This document shows positions 7,194 through 13,449 of a DNA stretch of 38,065 bases, piece by piece. Position numbers and translations under genes: made by a program. Under the pieces are notes generated by a model. The model searched no databases and was not told the origin of the DNA. It saw only the letters and a list, made by a program, of their open reading frames with translations. Source of the stretch: a virus; the IMG/VR virus record IMGVR_UViG_3300025087_000200, positions 1 through 38,065 of that record; one strand, 5' to 3'. How positions within the stretch are numbered: position 1 is the stretch's first letter; every line of letters begins with the position of its first letter.

Positions 7194-7790
7194 AATGTCT
7201 ATTATCCTTTACAAGGTGTATTACCACTTACACGTTAAAACGATAATACAGCTTACACCTTATTACTTCTTTTTGTATGTGCAAACAATACAAAACTGTA
7301 TACTATATGACAACGAAAAGAAGCCGTCCTACTATCAGAACGATTACATGGTAATTTTGTCCTGCGTGTAAGAAGGTAACTTATCATAATTGATAATATA
7401 ATGCAATCAGATTGCCGAATTGTACAGCCAAAGTGCATAGTAAAACCTGTCCAAAGTGCATAGTTGTCATGTCGCATTTTCGCGGTTTTTAATACATGAG
7501 CATGTTGTCATGTAAAGATTTTTGATTATTTGCGATATAAGATGAGCATTGTTGTAACATCATTCTATCAAGGAAACTTGTTATCGTTTTTTCACTCCAG
7601 GAAGGAAATATTGACGCGTTCCCAATCTGCAATTTATTACCGATAATCGCGATAATTCGATAGTATCATGCCACATATTGCACATTGTTCCTTCGTGTTC
7701 TGTGTAGATTATCACGGATTACGTTTGTAATTTGTGAAGTGAAATGATGCTACAATCCTGCTAGGTTGAAAATAATCGCTCAAAAAACGC
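7194..7790. other. Gene-free AT-rich stretch with repeats
   Basis: No frame with a plausible start site and composition is seen on either strand for about 600 bp. It lies between the ends of two converging transcription units. It holds the inverted repeat TTATCA-TAAT-TGATAA (7381-7396), two 14-bp direct repeats (7428-7464), a repeated GTTGTCATGT (within 7462-7515), two ATGAGCAT(T)GTTGT copies around 7495-7560, and a CGATAATCGCGATAAT stretch near 7640. It could be a replication, packaging or partition site. Nothing decisive is visible. Confidence 0.6.
7428..7464. repeat. Two 14-bp direct repeats
   Basis: CCAAAGTGCATAGT occurs exactly at 7428-7441 and 7451-7464, a period of 23 bp (about two helical turns). 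This spacing would place bound proteins on the same face of the DNA, as in iterons or tandem operators. Confidence 0.7.
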
Positions 7791-7825
7791 AAAATAAAAG
7801 GATTAGCGTTATTGACTAATCCTTT
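7791..7825 (-). terminator. Terminator of the leftward operon
   Basis: A 10-bp perfect inverted repeat, AAAGGATTAG (7797-7806) with CTAATCCTTT (7816-7825). On the minus strand it is followed by TTTTATTTTG. It lies about 30 bp beyond the last leftward stop codon. Confidence 0.85.
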
Positions 7826-7855
7826 ATTGTAAAATCGCTGAAATGGCTGTTTTTT

Positions 7856-7999
7856 TTATCCGTAATATGTATCGTCCTTTTTTCCAAAGTTATCGCCACG
7901 TGCCGCCGCCTGACATATCGCGATTATGAACACACCGAATAGTGTACCGACAAACAAGCCGATAACAAACCAGGTGAAGCCAATCCAGAAGGGGGTCAT
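7856..7999 (-). CDS. Small single-span membrane protein (47 aa)
   Basis: A 47-residue protein whose first 30 residues are a membrane span (FWIGFTWFVIGLFVGTLFG...). A short polar tail ending GKKDDTYYG follows. It is the last gene of the leftward operon and starts at an ATGA overlap with the gene before it, which supports real translation. Function unknown; such early membrane peptides can affect host envelope or superinfection. Confidence 0.68.
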   Translation of the reverse strand: MTPFWIGFTWFVIGLFVGTLFGVFIIAICQAAARGDNFGKKDDTYYG

Positions 8000-8577
8000 G
8001 CGTCACCGTCCTTTGGGGGTTGAGATAGGGGTCGCCAATAAGTAATTGCATCAAACATTCCAGCAATTCTTAAACAACTTGCATCGTTATACCATTTATA
8101 TAAATCATTATTTTTAAAGTAGTATTTAGTAAAAACAAACCTTTTATTTCTTAAATAATATCCTGCGTAATAATAATCATCTTCTACTGGCAACCTCTCG
8201 CTCACGGGTATCCACCTTTGCTCGGCTTCCAGTTCTTGCACACGTGATTGGAGACGGGCGATTTCGTCAAGGGCTTTGGGGTAGTTATTACAGGCATCGG
8301 CAATATATTTTGCGTTCGCTATTCCTTCGTCCTTTGACACAGAACCATAAGTTATTTGCTCCATATACGTTTCAAATCTTCCCTCGATTGAACCTCCTAT
8401 ACGTCTTATACTAGGGTAATCATCTCCCCAATCACCAATGGTTGCTTTAGCAACACAATCAATTTTGTTCGATATTTGACCACACTTTCCACAATCACAG
8501 GCTTTCCACGGAAGTGGAGAAATACGGTTTAGCAATTCTCTTGATTCCTCAATCCATTCAGGTGTAAATTCAGTCAT
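7996..8577 (-). CDS. Ead/Ea22-like protein with C-terminal DUF551
   Basis: A 193-residue protein starting at the ATG at 8577, which overlaps the previous stop by 4 bases and has a GGAGGTGA site. The N-terminal half (WIEESRELLNRISPLPWKAC, a CxCGKCG cluster, then YIADACNNYPKALDEIARLQ) matches the Ead/Ea22 pattern of lambdoid early proteins. A coiled coil leads to a DUF551 domain beginning RWIPVSERLPVEDDYYYAGY and ending ITYWRPLSQPP. Neither domain has a known activity. A longer frame upstream lacks support. Confidence 0.75.
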   Translation of the reverse strand: MTEFTPEWIEESRELLNRISPLPWKACDCGKCGQISNKIDCVAKATIGDWGDDYPSIRRIGGSIEGRFETYMEQITYGSVSKDEGIANAKYIADACNNYPKALDEIARLQSRVQELEAEQRWIPVSERLPVEDDYYYAGYYLRNKRFVFTKYYFKNNDLYKWYNDASCLRIAGMFDAITYWRPLSQPPKDGDA

Positions 8578-8903
8578 CACTTCACCTCCACATACTTTAT
8601 ACGCTTGCCACATGACGGGCAATGTCTAAATTCTGGATGTGTTGCATGGTATCCACAGTTTTCTGGTGAGTTATACATTTTTCGACCATCAAAATCATGG
8701 AGTACCCACTCGCACACATCCTCAACAACAAGCGGACACCATGAGGGGCGTGTAGCATTCTCAGTATGTTCTGTCACATCTTTGCAACTAGCAGAACATA
8801 TAATAATATCGTAACCGCCCCTAGATACCGATGGTCTTTTAATAGTGCAATCATCACAACCATATTCCGGTATCTCATCCACTACAATCTTGATTACATT
8901 CAT
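8577..8903 (-). CDS. Cys-rich zinc-ribbon protein
   Basis: A 108-residue protein starting at 8903, where GGAGGGAGAG precedes the ATG. It has several Cys pairs (GCDDC, a final HCPSCGKR ribbon) and probably binds zinc. The N-terminal IKIVVDEIP and central RPSWCPL stretches recur in the plus-strand gene at 16298-16537, so the two are paralogues. It overlaps both neighbours by 4 bases. Function unknown. Confidence 0.72.
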   Translation of the reverse strand: MNVIKIVVDEIPEYGCDDCTIKRPSVSRGGYDIIICSASCKDVTEHTENATRPSWCPLVVEDVCEWVLHDFDGRKMYNSPENCGYHATHPEFRHCPSCGKRIKYVEVK

Positions 8904-9094
8904 CTCTCCCTCCACTTTCCCATATTCAACAGGTGAATAAATTGCAGCCGACACATGTGGTCAGGCGCCTTGAATTGTACAAACTCATTCGCCAGCCGTT
9001 CAAAGTCTGCCAGCCTTGCGTCCAGGTAATCGCGCTCATGCTCCAGTTCCGTTATCCTGTCAGTCTGTCTGATTGCGTGCCAAAGTTTTACCAT
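8900..9094 (-). CDS. Small coiled-coil protein
   Basis: A 64-residue protein, mostly helical, with a coiled coil (TDRITELEHERDYLDARLADFERL, residues 11-34). It overlaps its neighbours by 4 and 7 bases in the leftward operon. Function not recognised. Confidence 0.6.
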   Translation of the reverse strand: MVKLWHAIRQTDRITELEHERDYLDARLADFERLANEFVQFKAPDHMCRLQFIHLLNMGKWRER

Positions 9095-9294
9095 GTTGTC
9101 ACCATTCTCCCTGAAGTAAAATCATACGCTGTTGTCGCGTGTCGTTCATCTTCAATCATCTGCTTAGCGCTGGTGTGGGTTGTGCGTAATTCTACCAGCT
9201 TGCAACCGTTACATTGTGGTGTACCAATTTTGACACAATGTTCCTGATAGTCAGGGGTAAATAAGATACGGGCGTGGGTGCAGCGGTGTTGCAT
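9088..9294 (-). CDS. Small Cys-containing protein
   Basis: A 68-residue protein of unknown function. It has a CNGC pair near residue 28 and His/Cys residues at the N-terminus (QHRCTH), which could bind a metal. GGAG lies 8 bases before the ATG. It is tightly packed in the operon, 8 bases after the gene before it and overlapping the next. Confidence 0.6.
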   Translation of the reverse strand: MQHRCTHARILFTPDYQEHCVKIGTPQCNGCKLVELRTTHTSAKQMIEDERHATTAYDFTSGRMVTTW

Positions 9295-9302
9295 AATATC
9301 TC

Positions 9303-9671
9303 CTACCAGCTTGATTGATAATAGATTTTGTCAAGGTTATAACGCTTCAAAACTTCCTCTATTTTTGTTTTGGTAAATTCAAGGTAATCAAAATAATATT
9401 CGTCATAATCTTGACCGCCAAAGAAAAAGCCTTGTATTGTTGGTAATAATTTTGGTGCTTTGTTATGATCTTCCAAAACATCGGTAACAATGGTTAATAA
9501 TTTTTGTAGATCGTCATTTGTTACTTTTATTGGTTGGCACTCATCAACACCATCGGCACAATTTACGACAAACCAGTTGTGGATCCAGTTAGCCTTGCGC
9601 CAGTAAACCAGCTCAAAATCATCAATGTTTTTTTCATCAACTTGTAAATATAAACTCATGTCTAATCCCAT
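9303..9671 (-). CDS. Conserved phage protein of the MGLDMxL type
   Basis: A 122-residue protein. The N-terminus MGLDMSLYL and the motif YWRKANWIHNWFV belong to a group of acidic phage proteins of unknown function that I recognise from many siphophages. The rest is acidic and aromatic (GGQDYDEYYFDYLEF). An AGAGGA site precedes the ATG. No activity is known. Confidence 0.7.
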   Translation of the reverse strand: MGLDMSLYLQVDEKNIDDFELVYWRKANWIHNWFVVNCADGVDECQPIKVTNDDLQKLLTIVTDVLEDHNKAPKLLPTIQGFFFGGQDYDEYYFDYLEFTKTKIEEVLKRYNLDKIYYQSSW

Positions 9672-9719
9672 TTCATCAATCCTCTCTCTGCGTGTTGGAT
9701 GCGGCAGCCCCCATCATAA

Positions 9720-10400
9720 TTATTGTCGTGATTCTAATATCACTTTAATTGCATCCAGCTTCAATTGGTGCTCTTCGTGTTTCTCATGGCTCATGCCGTT
9801 CTTTTCCATGGCTTTGGTGATTGCGTTCCCCATGTGGGATAATGTCTTTGTGTCAATGTCACCGTATCTGACACCGTCTTTATTCGTCACGGCTTCGGCT
9901 GTTTCAACTGTCATGCTATTCTTGACAATTCCGCCTAATTCTTTGGCGGCTTCGACAAGTGTGGTTGGTTGCGGTTTCGCCTGTTGTTTCGGTTCTGACT
10001 TTGGCGCAGGATTGCTGTCACCGTCTTCGTCCGCGTACATTCCAAGAATTGACGCTAAAGAATAGCGGCGGAGATAAGTGATAAGAGAACCGGCTACTTG
10101 AGCTTGCGACATTCCTTTTCCTTCTCCAACTGGTAGCCACGCGGTTGATTCCAACCATTCGCCGGAATTGTGCATCAGTACGGTTGTGACGCCAACGTTG
10201 CTGTTATCAGTTGATACAAGCTGGCTGACTGATAAGCCATTCTTGCCTAGTATCGGCTTCGACGTGCTAATGATTGCGCCTAAGTCAGCATACTTGTTTT
10301 TCAGGAACGGGTTTGTCGCGTTGAATTGCACCGCTGGCATTTCCGCTTGTGCTTGTGCTAATGCACCTGCTAACAACTTGATTGATTCTGATTTTTCCAT
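9720..10400 (-). CDS. ERF-family single-strand annealing protein
   Basis: A 226-residue recombinase. It anneals complementary single strands in phage recombination and can help circularise or replicate the genome. Residues 1-125 carry the ERF signature: QAEMPAVQFNATNPFLKNKYADL, then LSVSQLV, and later AQVAGSLITYLRRYSLASILGMYADEDGD. The C-terminal part after a Pro/Lys linker is variable. The start at 10400 has GGAG five bases upstream and matches the usual ERF start; a longer frame from 10493 is His/Asn-rich and unlikely. No exonuclease partner is recognised next to it. Confidence 0.88.
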   Translation of the reverse strand: MEKSESIKLLAGALAQAQAEMPAVQFNATNPFLKNKYADLGAIISTSKPILGKNGLSVSQLVSTDNSNVGVTTVLMHNSGEWLESTAWLPVGEGKGMSQAQVAGSLITYLRRYSLASILGMYADEDGDSNPAPKSEPKQQAKPQPTTLVEAAKELGGIVKNSMTVETAEAVTNKDGVRYGDIDTKTLSHMGNAITKAMEKNGMSHEKHEEHQLKLDAIKVILESRQ

Positions 10401-10429
10401 CTCTACTCCTTCGCTAACATATCTGCTAA

Positions 10430-10486
10430 TTACGCCATTATGGCGGTGGTTCCGAACACTAACATGATTATGATTTCTACTGGCAT
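10430..10486 (-). CDS. Possible 18-aa membrane micropeptide
   Basis: An 18-codon frame (PVEIIIMLVFGTTAIMA after Met) preceded by an AGAGGTGA site at good spacing. The product would be almost entirely one hydrophobic helix. It fills the gap before the ERF gene in an operon that holds two other tiny membrane proteins. It could equally be chance. Confidence 0.35.
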   Translation of the reverse strand: MPVEIIIMLVFGTTAIMA

Positions 10487-10543
10487 GATTCACCTCTTAA
10501 TTCTATTATAAGGATTTTTAGAACGATTGCTAGACATTATGTT

Positions 10544-10642
10544 CTATTTATTCTCACGTCGCAAATATCCTACCACGCTCGCGATTGTCAGCAATACGAT
10601 GATTGCTAGTGTACCGTTTACCAAGATGTTGATTGTTGTCAT
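10544..10642 (-). CDS. Small single-span membrane protein (32 aa)
   Basis: A 32-residue protein with one membrane span (INILVNGTLAIIVLLTIASV) and a basic tail (GYLRRENK), suggesting N-out/C-in. Its ATG overlaps the stop of the preceding gene (ATGA), and GAGGTGA lies just upstream. Function unknown. Confidence 0.6.
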   Translation of the reverse strand: MTTINILVNGTLAIIVLLTIASVVGYLRRENK

Positions 10643-10947
10643 GCGTCACCTCGTCTTAGTTCACTTGTCATCATGTCCCACTCCAACGCCGGATTGTATT
10701 CCGGTTCTACATCCGGCAAGCAGTCACCTGGCCCGAACGGGTCAACGTTCAGCATGTCGTGAAGCTCGTCCAGTAGCACATCAGCGCGGGCTATGGCTTC
10801 GTTTGTTCGTGCGGTGCGCTCTGCCAGTCTGCCGAACGGGTCGTAGCCTTCACGTACTTTGCCGCCTTCGATAATCCAGTTCACCATCCAGGGTGTCAGC
10901 TCAATTTCCTTGTCGTAGTCGTCGGTTGCTTCGTTATATAATTGCAT
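10639..10947 (-). CDS. First gene of the leftward operon, unknown
   Basis: A 102-residue acidic protein with no family I recognise. It looks largely helical (PWMVNWIIEGGKVREGYDPFGRLAERTARTNEAIARA). AAAGGAG lies upstream of the ATG, and the promoter at 10976-11003 is only about 30 bp away. Being first behind a strong promoter suggests an early, highly made product. Confidence 0.7.
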   Translation of the reverse strand: MQLYNEATDDYDKEIELTPWMVNWIIEGGKVREGYDPFGRLAERTARTNEAIARADVLLDELHDMLNVDPFGPGDCLPDVEPEYNPALEWDMMTSELRRGDA

Positions 10948-10975
10948 CTCAATCTCCTTTGTTATCGTTATATAG

Positions 10976-11003
10976 ATTATACAACATTTGGGGTGTATGT
11001 CAA
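10976..11003 (-). promoter_or_regulatory. Leftward early promoter
   Basis: On the minus strand: TTGACA (11003-10998), a 16-bp spacer, and TATAAT (10981-10976), with TGTTG just before the -10. Both boxes are consensus. It drives the leftward operon and faces away from the promoter at 11053. Confidence 0.88.
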
Positions 11004-11011
11004 TAGGGAAT

Positions 11012-11034
11012 TACGATATTCTTAAATATTCGTA
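11012..11034. promoter_or_regulatory. Imperfect palindrome between divergent promoters
   Basis: TACGATATT (11012-11020) and AATATTCGTA (11025-11034) form an inverted repeat with one unpaired base. It lies in the 49-bp gap between two opposed -35 boxes, where an operator would control both directions. Half-sites are AT-rich apart from the TACGA ends. Confidence 0.55.
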
Positions 11035-11052
11035 TCAATTAGTTTATTGCTA

Positions 11053-11080
11053 TTGACATTTAGAAATTGTGTGCTATTAT
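11053..11080 (+). promoter_or_regulatory. Rightward early promoter
   Basis: TTGACA (11053-11058), a 16-bp spacer with TTTAGAAATTGTGTGC, and TATTAT (11075-11080). The TAGAA and TGTGC elements are shared with the promoters at 6733, 17252 and 28892. It drives the replication operon. Confidence 0.85.
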
Positions 11081-11099
11081 TATATTGGAGGTAACAACT

Positions 11100-11276
11100 A
11101 TGAAACAACTGATAGCACAAATATTTGAATTGATACATATATATTTTCGCAACAAACGCATTATAAAGATGCGTGCCAGTGGAATGACGCACCAAGATAT
11201 AGCTGACAGGGTACATTTGACGAAAGCCAGAGTACACATGATTGTGAAACGGTATGAGGAGCTACATAATGTCTGA
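11100..11276 (+). CDS. Small helix-turn-helix protein
   Basis: A 58-residue protein with a sigma-region-4/resolvase-type HTH: IIKMRASGMTHQDIADRVHLTKARVHMIVKRY (residues 20-51). It begins at the ATG with GGAGG seven bases upstream and is the first gene after the rightward early promoter, a place often held by a Cro-type regulator. It is the best candidate to bind the palindrome at 11012-11034. It overlaps the HNH gene by 8 bases. Confidence 0.75.
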   Translation: MKQLIAQIFELIHIYFRNKRIIKMRASGMTHQDIADRVHLTKARVHMIVKRYEELHNV

Positions 11277-11625
11277 TTATGCCGATAGTTTAGGAACCCT
11301 ACTGGCTGATTTTTGGATTGAAAACAGAGCGATAAAAGAAGAACAATACACATTTACATTACGACCTGATTATAAAGAATATATCAAGTCCCCTGAGTGG
11401 AAAGCCAAAGCAAAAACCTATAAAGAAAAAGCCGGGTGGCGGTGCCAGATGTGCAATGAACCCGGGAACGGTAAAACCCTAAATGCACACCACCGGACAT
11501 ATTCAACTTTAGGTAATGAGGATAATGATGTAATTGTATTATGTCGGAAGTGTCACGCTAAGTTTCACGATGTAGAAATACACGAGGATAACAATGATCT
11601 ACAAAATAGCGGTATCGAGTTTTAA
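11269..11625 (+). CDS. HNH endonuclease
   Basis: A 118-residue protein. The HNH/zinc motif spans residues 58-105: WRCQMCNE, then LNAHHRTYS, then VIVLCRKCHAKFH, giving the two CxxC knuckles and the catalytic His pair. The SPEWKAKAKTYKEKAGWRC lead-in is typical of phage HNH proteins. The start at 11269 has GAGGAG upstream. The target is unknown. It is not next to the terminase, so it is more likely a nickase or nuclease of early genes than a packaging helper. Confidence 0.82.
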   Translation: MSDYADSLGTLLADFWIENRAIKEEQYTFTLRPDYKEYIKSPEWKAKAKTYKEKAGWRCQMCNEPGNGKTLNAHHRTYSTLGNEDNDVIVLCRKCHAKFHDVEIHEDNNDLQNSGIEF

Positions 11626-12475
11626 GCTAGATAAGAAGATTCCCCAGGGTTCTGACATGTGGTCAAAGTTTAACGCGTCATTCGTTAACTTTGAGCTTGA
11701 GCAAAAAAATATCATGGCAGCTATCTACCTGGGGAGATCCATTACCACACAACACAAGAATAACTGGAGGACATCTGAAAATTATATTTGTGGTCAACAC
11801 ATTGGACTTGATTTCGACACCGGCGATAAAAGCAGCTCACTTGAACAATTATCACGGGATAAGTTTATAGCCAAGTATGCTTCATTTTTGTACACGACGA
11901 TAAGCCATAAACCAGAGGAACCCAGGTCACGGGTGATATTTCTTCTAGATCAACCAATCATGCAGGCCAAGAATTATACGATGGCTGCCAGTGCTTTGTT
12001 GTGGCTATTTGGCACCGCTGACAGACAATGTAAAGATGCTGTACGATTTTTCTATGGTTCCCAGGGGTGCGAGTTTTACAAGATCAATCAAGTGTTACCT
12101 GTTGATGTTATAAAGAAAATCATCCAGAATTATAAAGACAGTGGGGATAATGAGCGACGGTTGACGGTTAGAAAAAACTATCTGGCACCGGCTTCACAAA
12201 AAGAGGTACAGGACGCCTTGCGATTGATTCCACCATGGGGCATTGCATATGATGAATGGGTTCAAGTGCTAATGGGTATTCATTCTGAATTTGGGGACGC
12301 TGGTTACAATCTGGCTGAAAGTTGGGCCGACGGTAAGCAGGGTGAAGTAGAGCGAAAGTGGAAATCATTCCACGACAAAGGCAGCGAAGGCAGCGCGGTT
12401 ACGATTGCGACGTTGTTCAGCATTGCTAAAAGATTTGGCTGGGTTAAATCGCATGAATCTCTTGACATTCAATAA
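11594..12475 (+). CDS. Primase with PriCT-2 domain (AEP-like)
   Basis: A 293-residue protein. The N-terminal half resembles an archaeo-eukaryotic primase/polymerase core, with GLDFDTGD (residues 73-80, a DxD metal motif) and SRVIFLLD. The C-terminal part (about 205-285) is a PriCT-2-type domain: LRLIPPWGIAYDEWVQVLMGIHSEFGD, AESWADG, WKSFHDKGS, ATLFSIAKRFGW. Such proteins make primers in phage or plasmid replication. The gene overlaps the HNH gene by 32 bases. The promoter for the next transcript lies over its last codons. Confidence 0.78.
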   Translation: MIYKIAVSSFKLDKKIPQGSDMWSKFNASFVNFELEQKNIMAAIYLGRSITTQHKNNWRTSENYICGQHIGLDFDTGDKSSSLEQLSRDKFIAKYASFLYTTISHKPEEPRSRVIFLLDQPIMQAKNYTMAASALLWLFGTADRQCKDAVRFFYGSQGCEFYKINQVLPVDVIKKIIQNYKDSGDNERRLTVRKNYLAPASQKEVQDALRLIPPWGIAYDEWVQVLMGIHSEFGDAGYNLAESWADGKQGEVERKWKSFHDKGSEGSAVTIATLFSIAKRFGWVKSHESLDIQ

Positions 12476-12489
12476 AAAGGTTGTATAAT
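12462..12489 (+). promoter_or_regulatory. Promoter of the initiator leader RNA
   Basis: TTGACA (12462-12467), a 16-bp spacer, and TATAAT (12484-12489), both perfect consensus, with GGTTG before the -10. It overlaps the end of the primase gene. Predicted start is near 12496. Confidence 0.9.
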
Positions 12490-12495
12490 ATGAAA

Positions 12496-12616
12496 TATAA
12501 CAAACACAGTCCGCAAGCTGTAATATGATCCAAGTAGACCACTTTAGGGTGTGTCTGTGTAATGCTACACTTGGATAGCACTTGCGGACACGGGCACAAC
12601 CCAAAGTGGTTTTTTT
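12496..12616 (+). ncRNA. Structured leader RNA with pseudoknot or switch
   Basis: About 120 nt between a perfect promoter and a T-run, upstream of the initiator gene. Two nested stems are seen: GTCCGCAAG/CTTGCGGAC (12509-12517 with 12581-12589) and ATCCAAGT/ACTTGGAT (12528-12535 with 12569-12576). The sequence in their apical loop, 12539-12553, also pairs with 12595-12609 to form the terminator stem. Both foldings together make a pseudoknot; otherwise they compete. The element could be a phage attenuator, a ligand or protein sensor, or a free small RNA. No known class recognised. Confidence 0.72.
12539..12616 (+). terminator. Terminator stem that crosses the leader hairpin
   Basis: CCACTTT and GGGT/GTG (12539-12553) pair with CAC/ACCC and AAAGTGG (12595-12609), 14 pairs with single-base bulges, then TTTTTTT (12610-12616). 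The loop of about 41 nt contains the 3' strands of both leader stems. Read-through would be needed for transcription of the initiator gene at 12637 from this promoter. Confidence 0.7.
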
Positions 12617-12636
12617 ATCTAAAACACGGAGAAATA

Positions 12637-13449
12637 ATGGCAACCAACGGAAACGACATACAAATAGAACAAGGCGAGTTTACCAGGGTTCATAATGCAA
12701 TATTTGATGCATTATCAAAAGCAAGGTTATCTGGTGCAGAGTTTCGCTGTGTTTTATTTTTATTCAGGAAAACATACGGTTGGAATAAAAAGGAGGATAT
12801 TATAAGTTTAAGCCAGTGGGCAGAGGGAACCGATAGCAAAAGACAACATGTATTAAAACCATTGAAATCATTGATTGAAAAAAAGATAATTTATAAGCGA
12901 TTAGACAAAGGACAAATACCAACTTACGGATTTAATAAATACATCGAACAATGGATTGGTATAGAATCTAATGCTGAAAGAGGAGATAGATTCAATAAAA
13001 ACGAAGTGTTACCTACACAGGTTACTGTAACCAAAGCAGGTAACAGCACTGTAACCAAAGCAGGTAACAGAGGTGTTACGCAAATAGGTAACAACAAAAG
13101 ACAAGTTAAAGACATACTTAAAAACAAGGTTCCCGAACATCAAATTTATTTTGGAGCACTGGCACAATTATGCAAATTGGATATGAAACTAAAAGCAGGA
13201 CAAATTGGAAAAACAACTAAAGCACTTATGAAAGCTGAATATACAATAGATGATTTAAAAGGTTTTGAATCCTGGTGGTATAAGAATGATTTTAGGGGAC
13301 AAAAGAACGAACCGCCAACACTTCAACAAACAGTGGATAAAATATATCAATATAAAGTTGAAAGAGAAAAACTAAAACCAAAAAACCGCGAAGTTGTAAA
13401 AGGTGATTATAGAATATGGGGCGGTGGAATAGAGGAAGTACAAACATGA
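12637..13449 (+). CDS. Replication initiator, phage O-protein type
   Basis: A 270-residue protein that would bind the origin and load the helicase. Residues 5-105 form the phage replication protein O N-terminal (winged-helix) domain: GEFTRVHNAIFDALSKARLSGAEFRCVLFL, FRKTYGWNKKEDIISLSQWA, then LKSLIEKKIIYKR. Residues 124-153 are encoded by iteron DNA and read as repeated VTKAGN units. The C-terminal part may contact the helicase made by the next gene. The start at 12637 has GGAG close upstream; an earlier in-frame codon at 12562 lies inside the leader RNA and is unlikely. It overlaps the helicase start by ATGA. Confidence 0.87.
   Translation: MATNGNDIQIEQGEFTRVHNAIFDALSKARLSGAEFRCVLFLFRKTYGWNKKEDIISLSQWAEGTDSKRQHVLKPLKSLIEKKIIYKRLDKGQIPTYGFNKYIEQWIGIESNAERGDRFNKNEVLPTQVTVTKAGNSTVTKAGNRGVTQIGNNKRQVKDILKNKVPEHQIYFGALAQLCKLDMKLKAGQIGKTTKALMKAEYTIDDLKGFESWWYKNDFRGQKNEPPTLQQTVDKIYQYKVEREKLKPKNREVVKGDYRIWGGGIEEVQT
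13006..13092. repeat. Iterons inside the initiator gene; likely replication origin
   Basis: Four related 20-bp units lie at 13006-13025, 13025-13044, 13049-13068 and 13073-13092. The second and third are identical (CTGTAACCAAAGCAGGTAAC), and the last three are spaced exactly 24 bp. Each has GTWAC at both ends. Downstream DNA is A-rich. Phage lambda has its origin as four iterons in the O gene, and this arrangement matches. Confidence 0.8.

Noticed and set aside
13006-13092. CRISPR-like repeat array
   Set aside because: The units are back-to-back with almost no spacers and lie in frame inside the initiator gene, so iterons explain them better.
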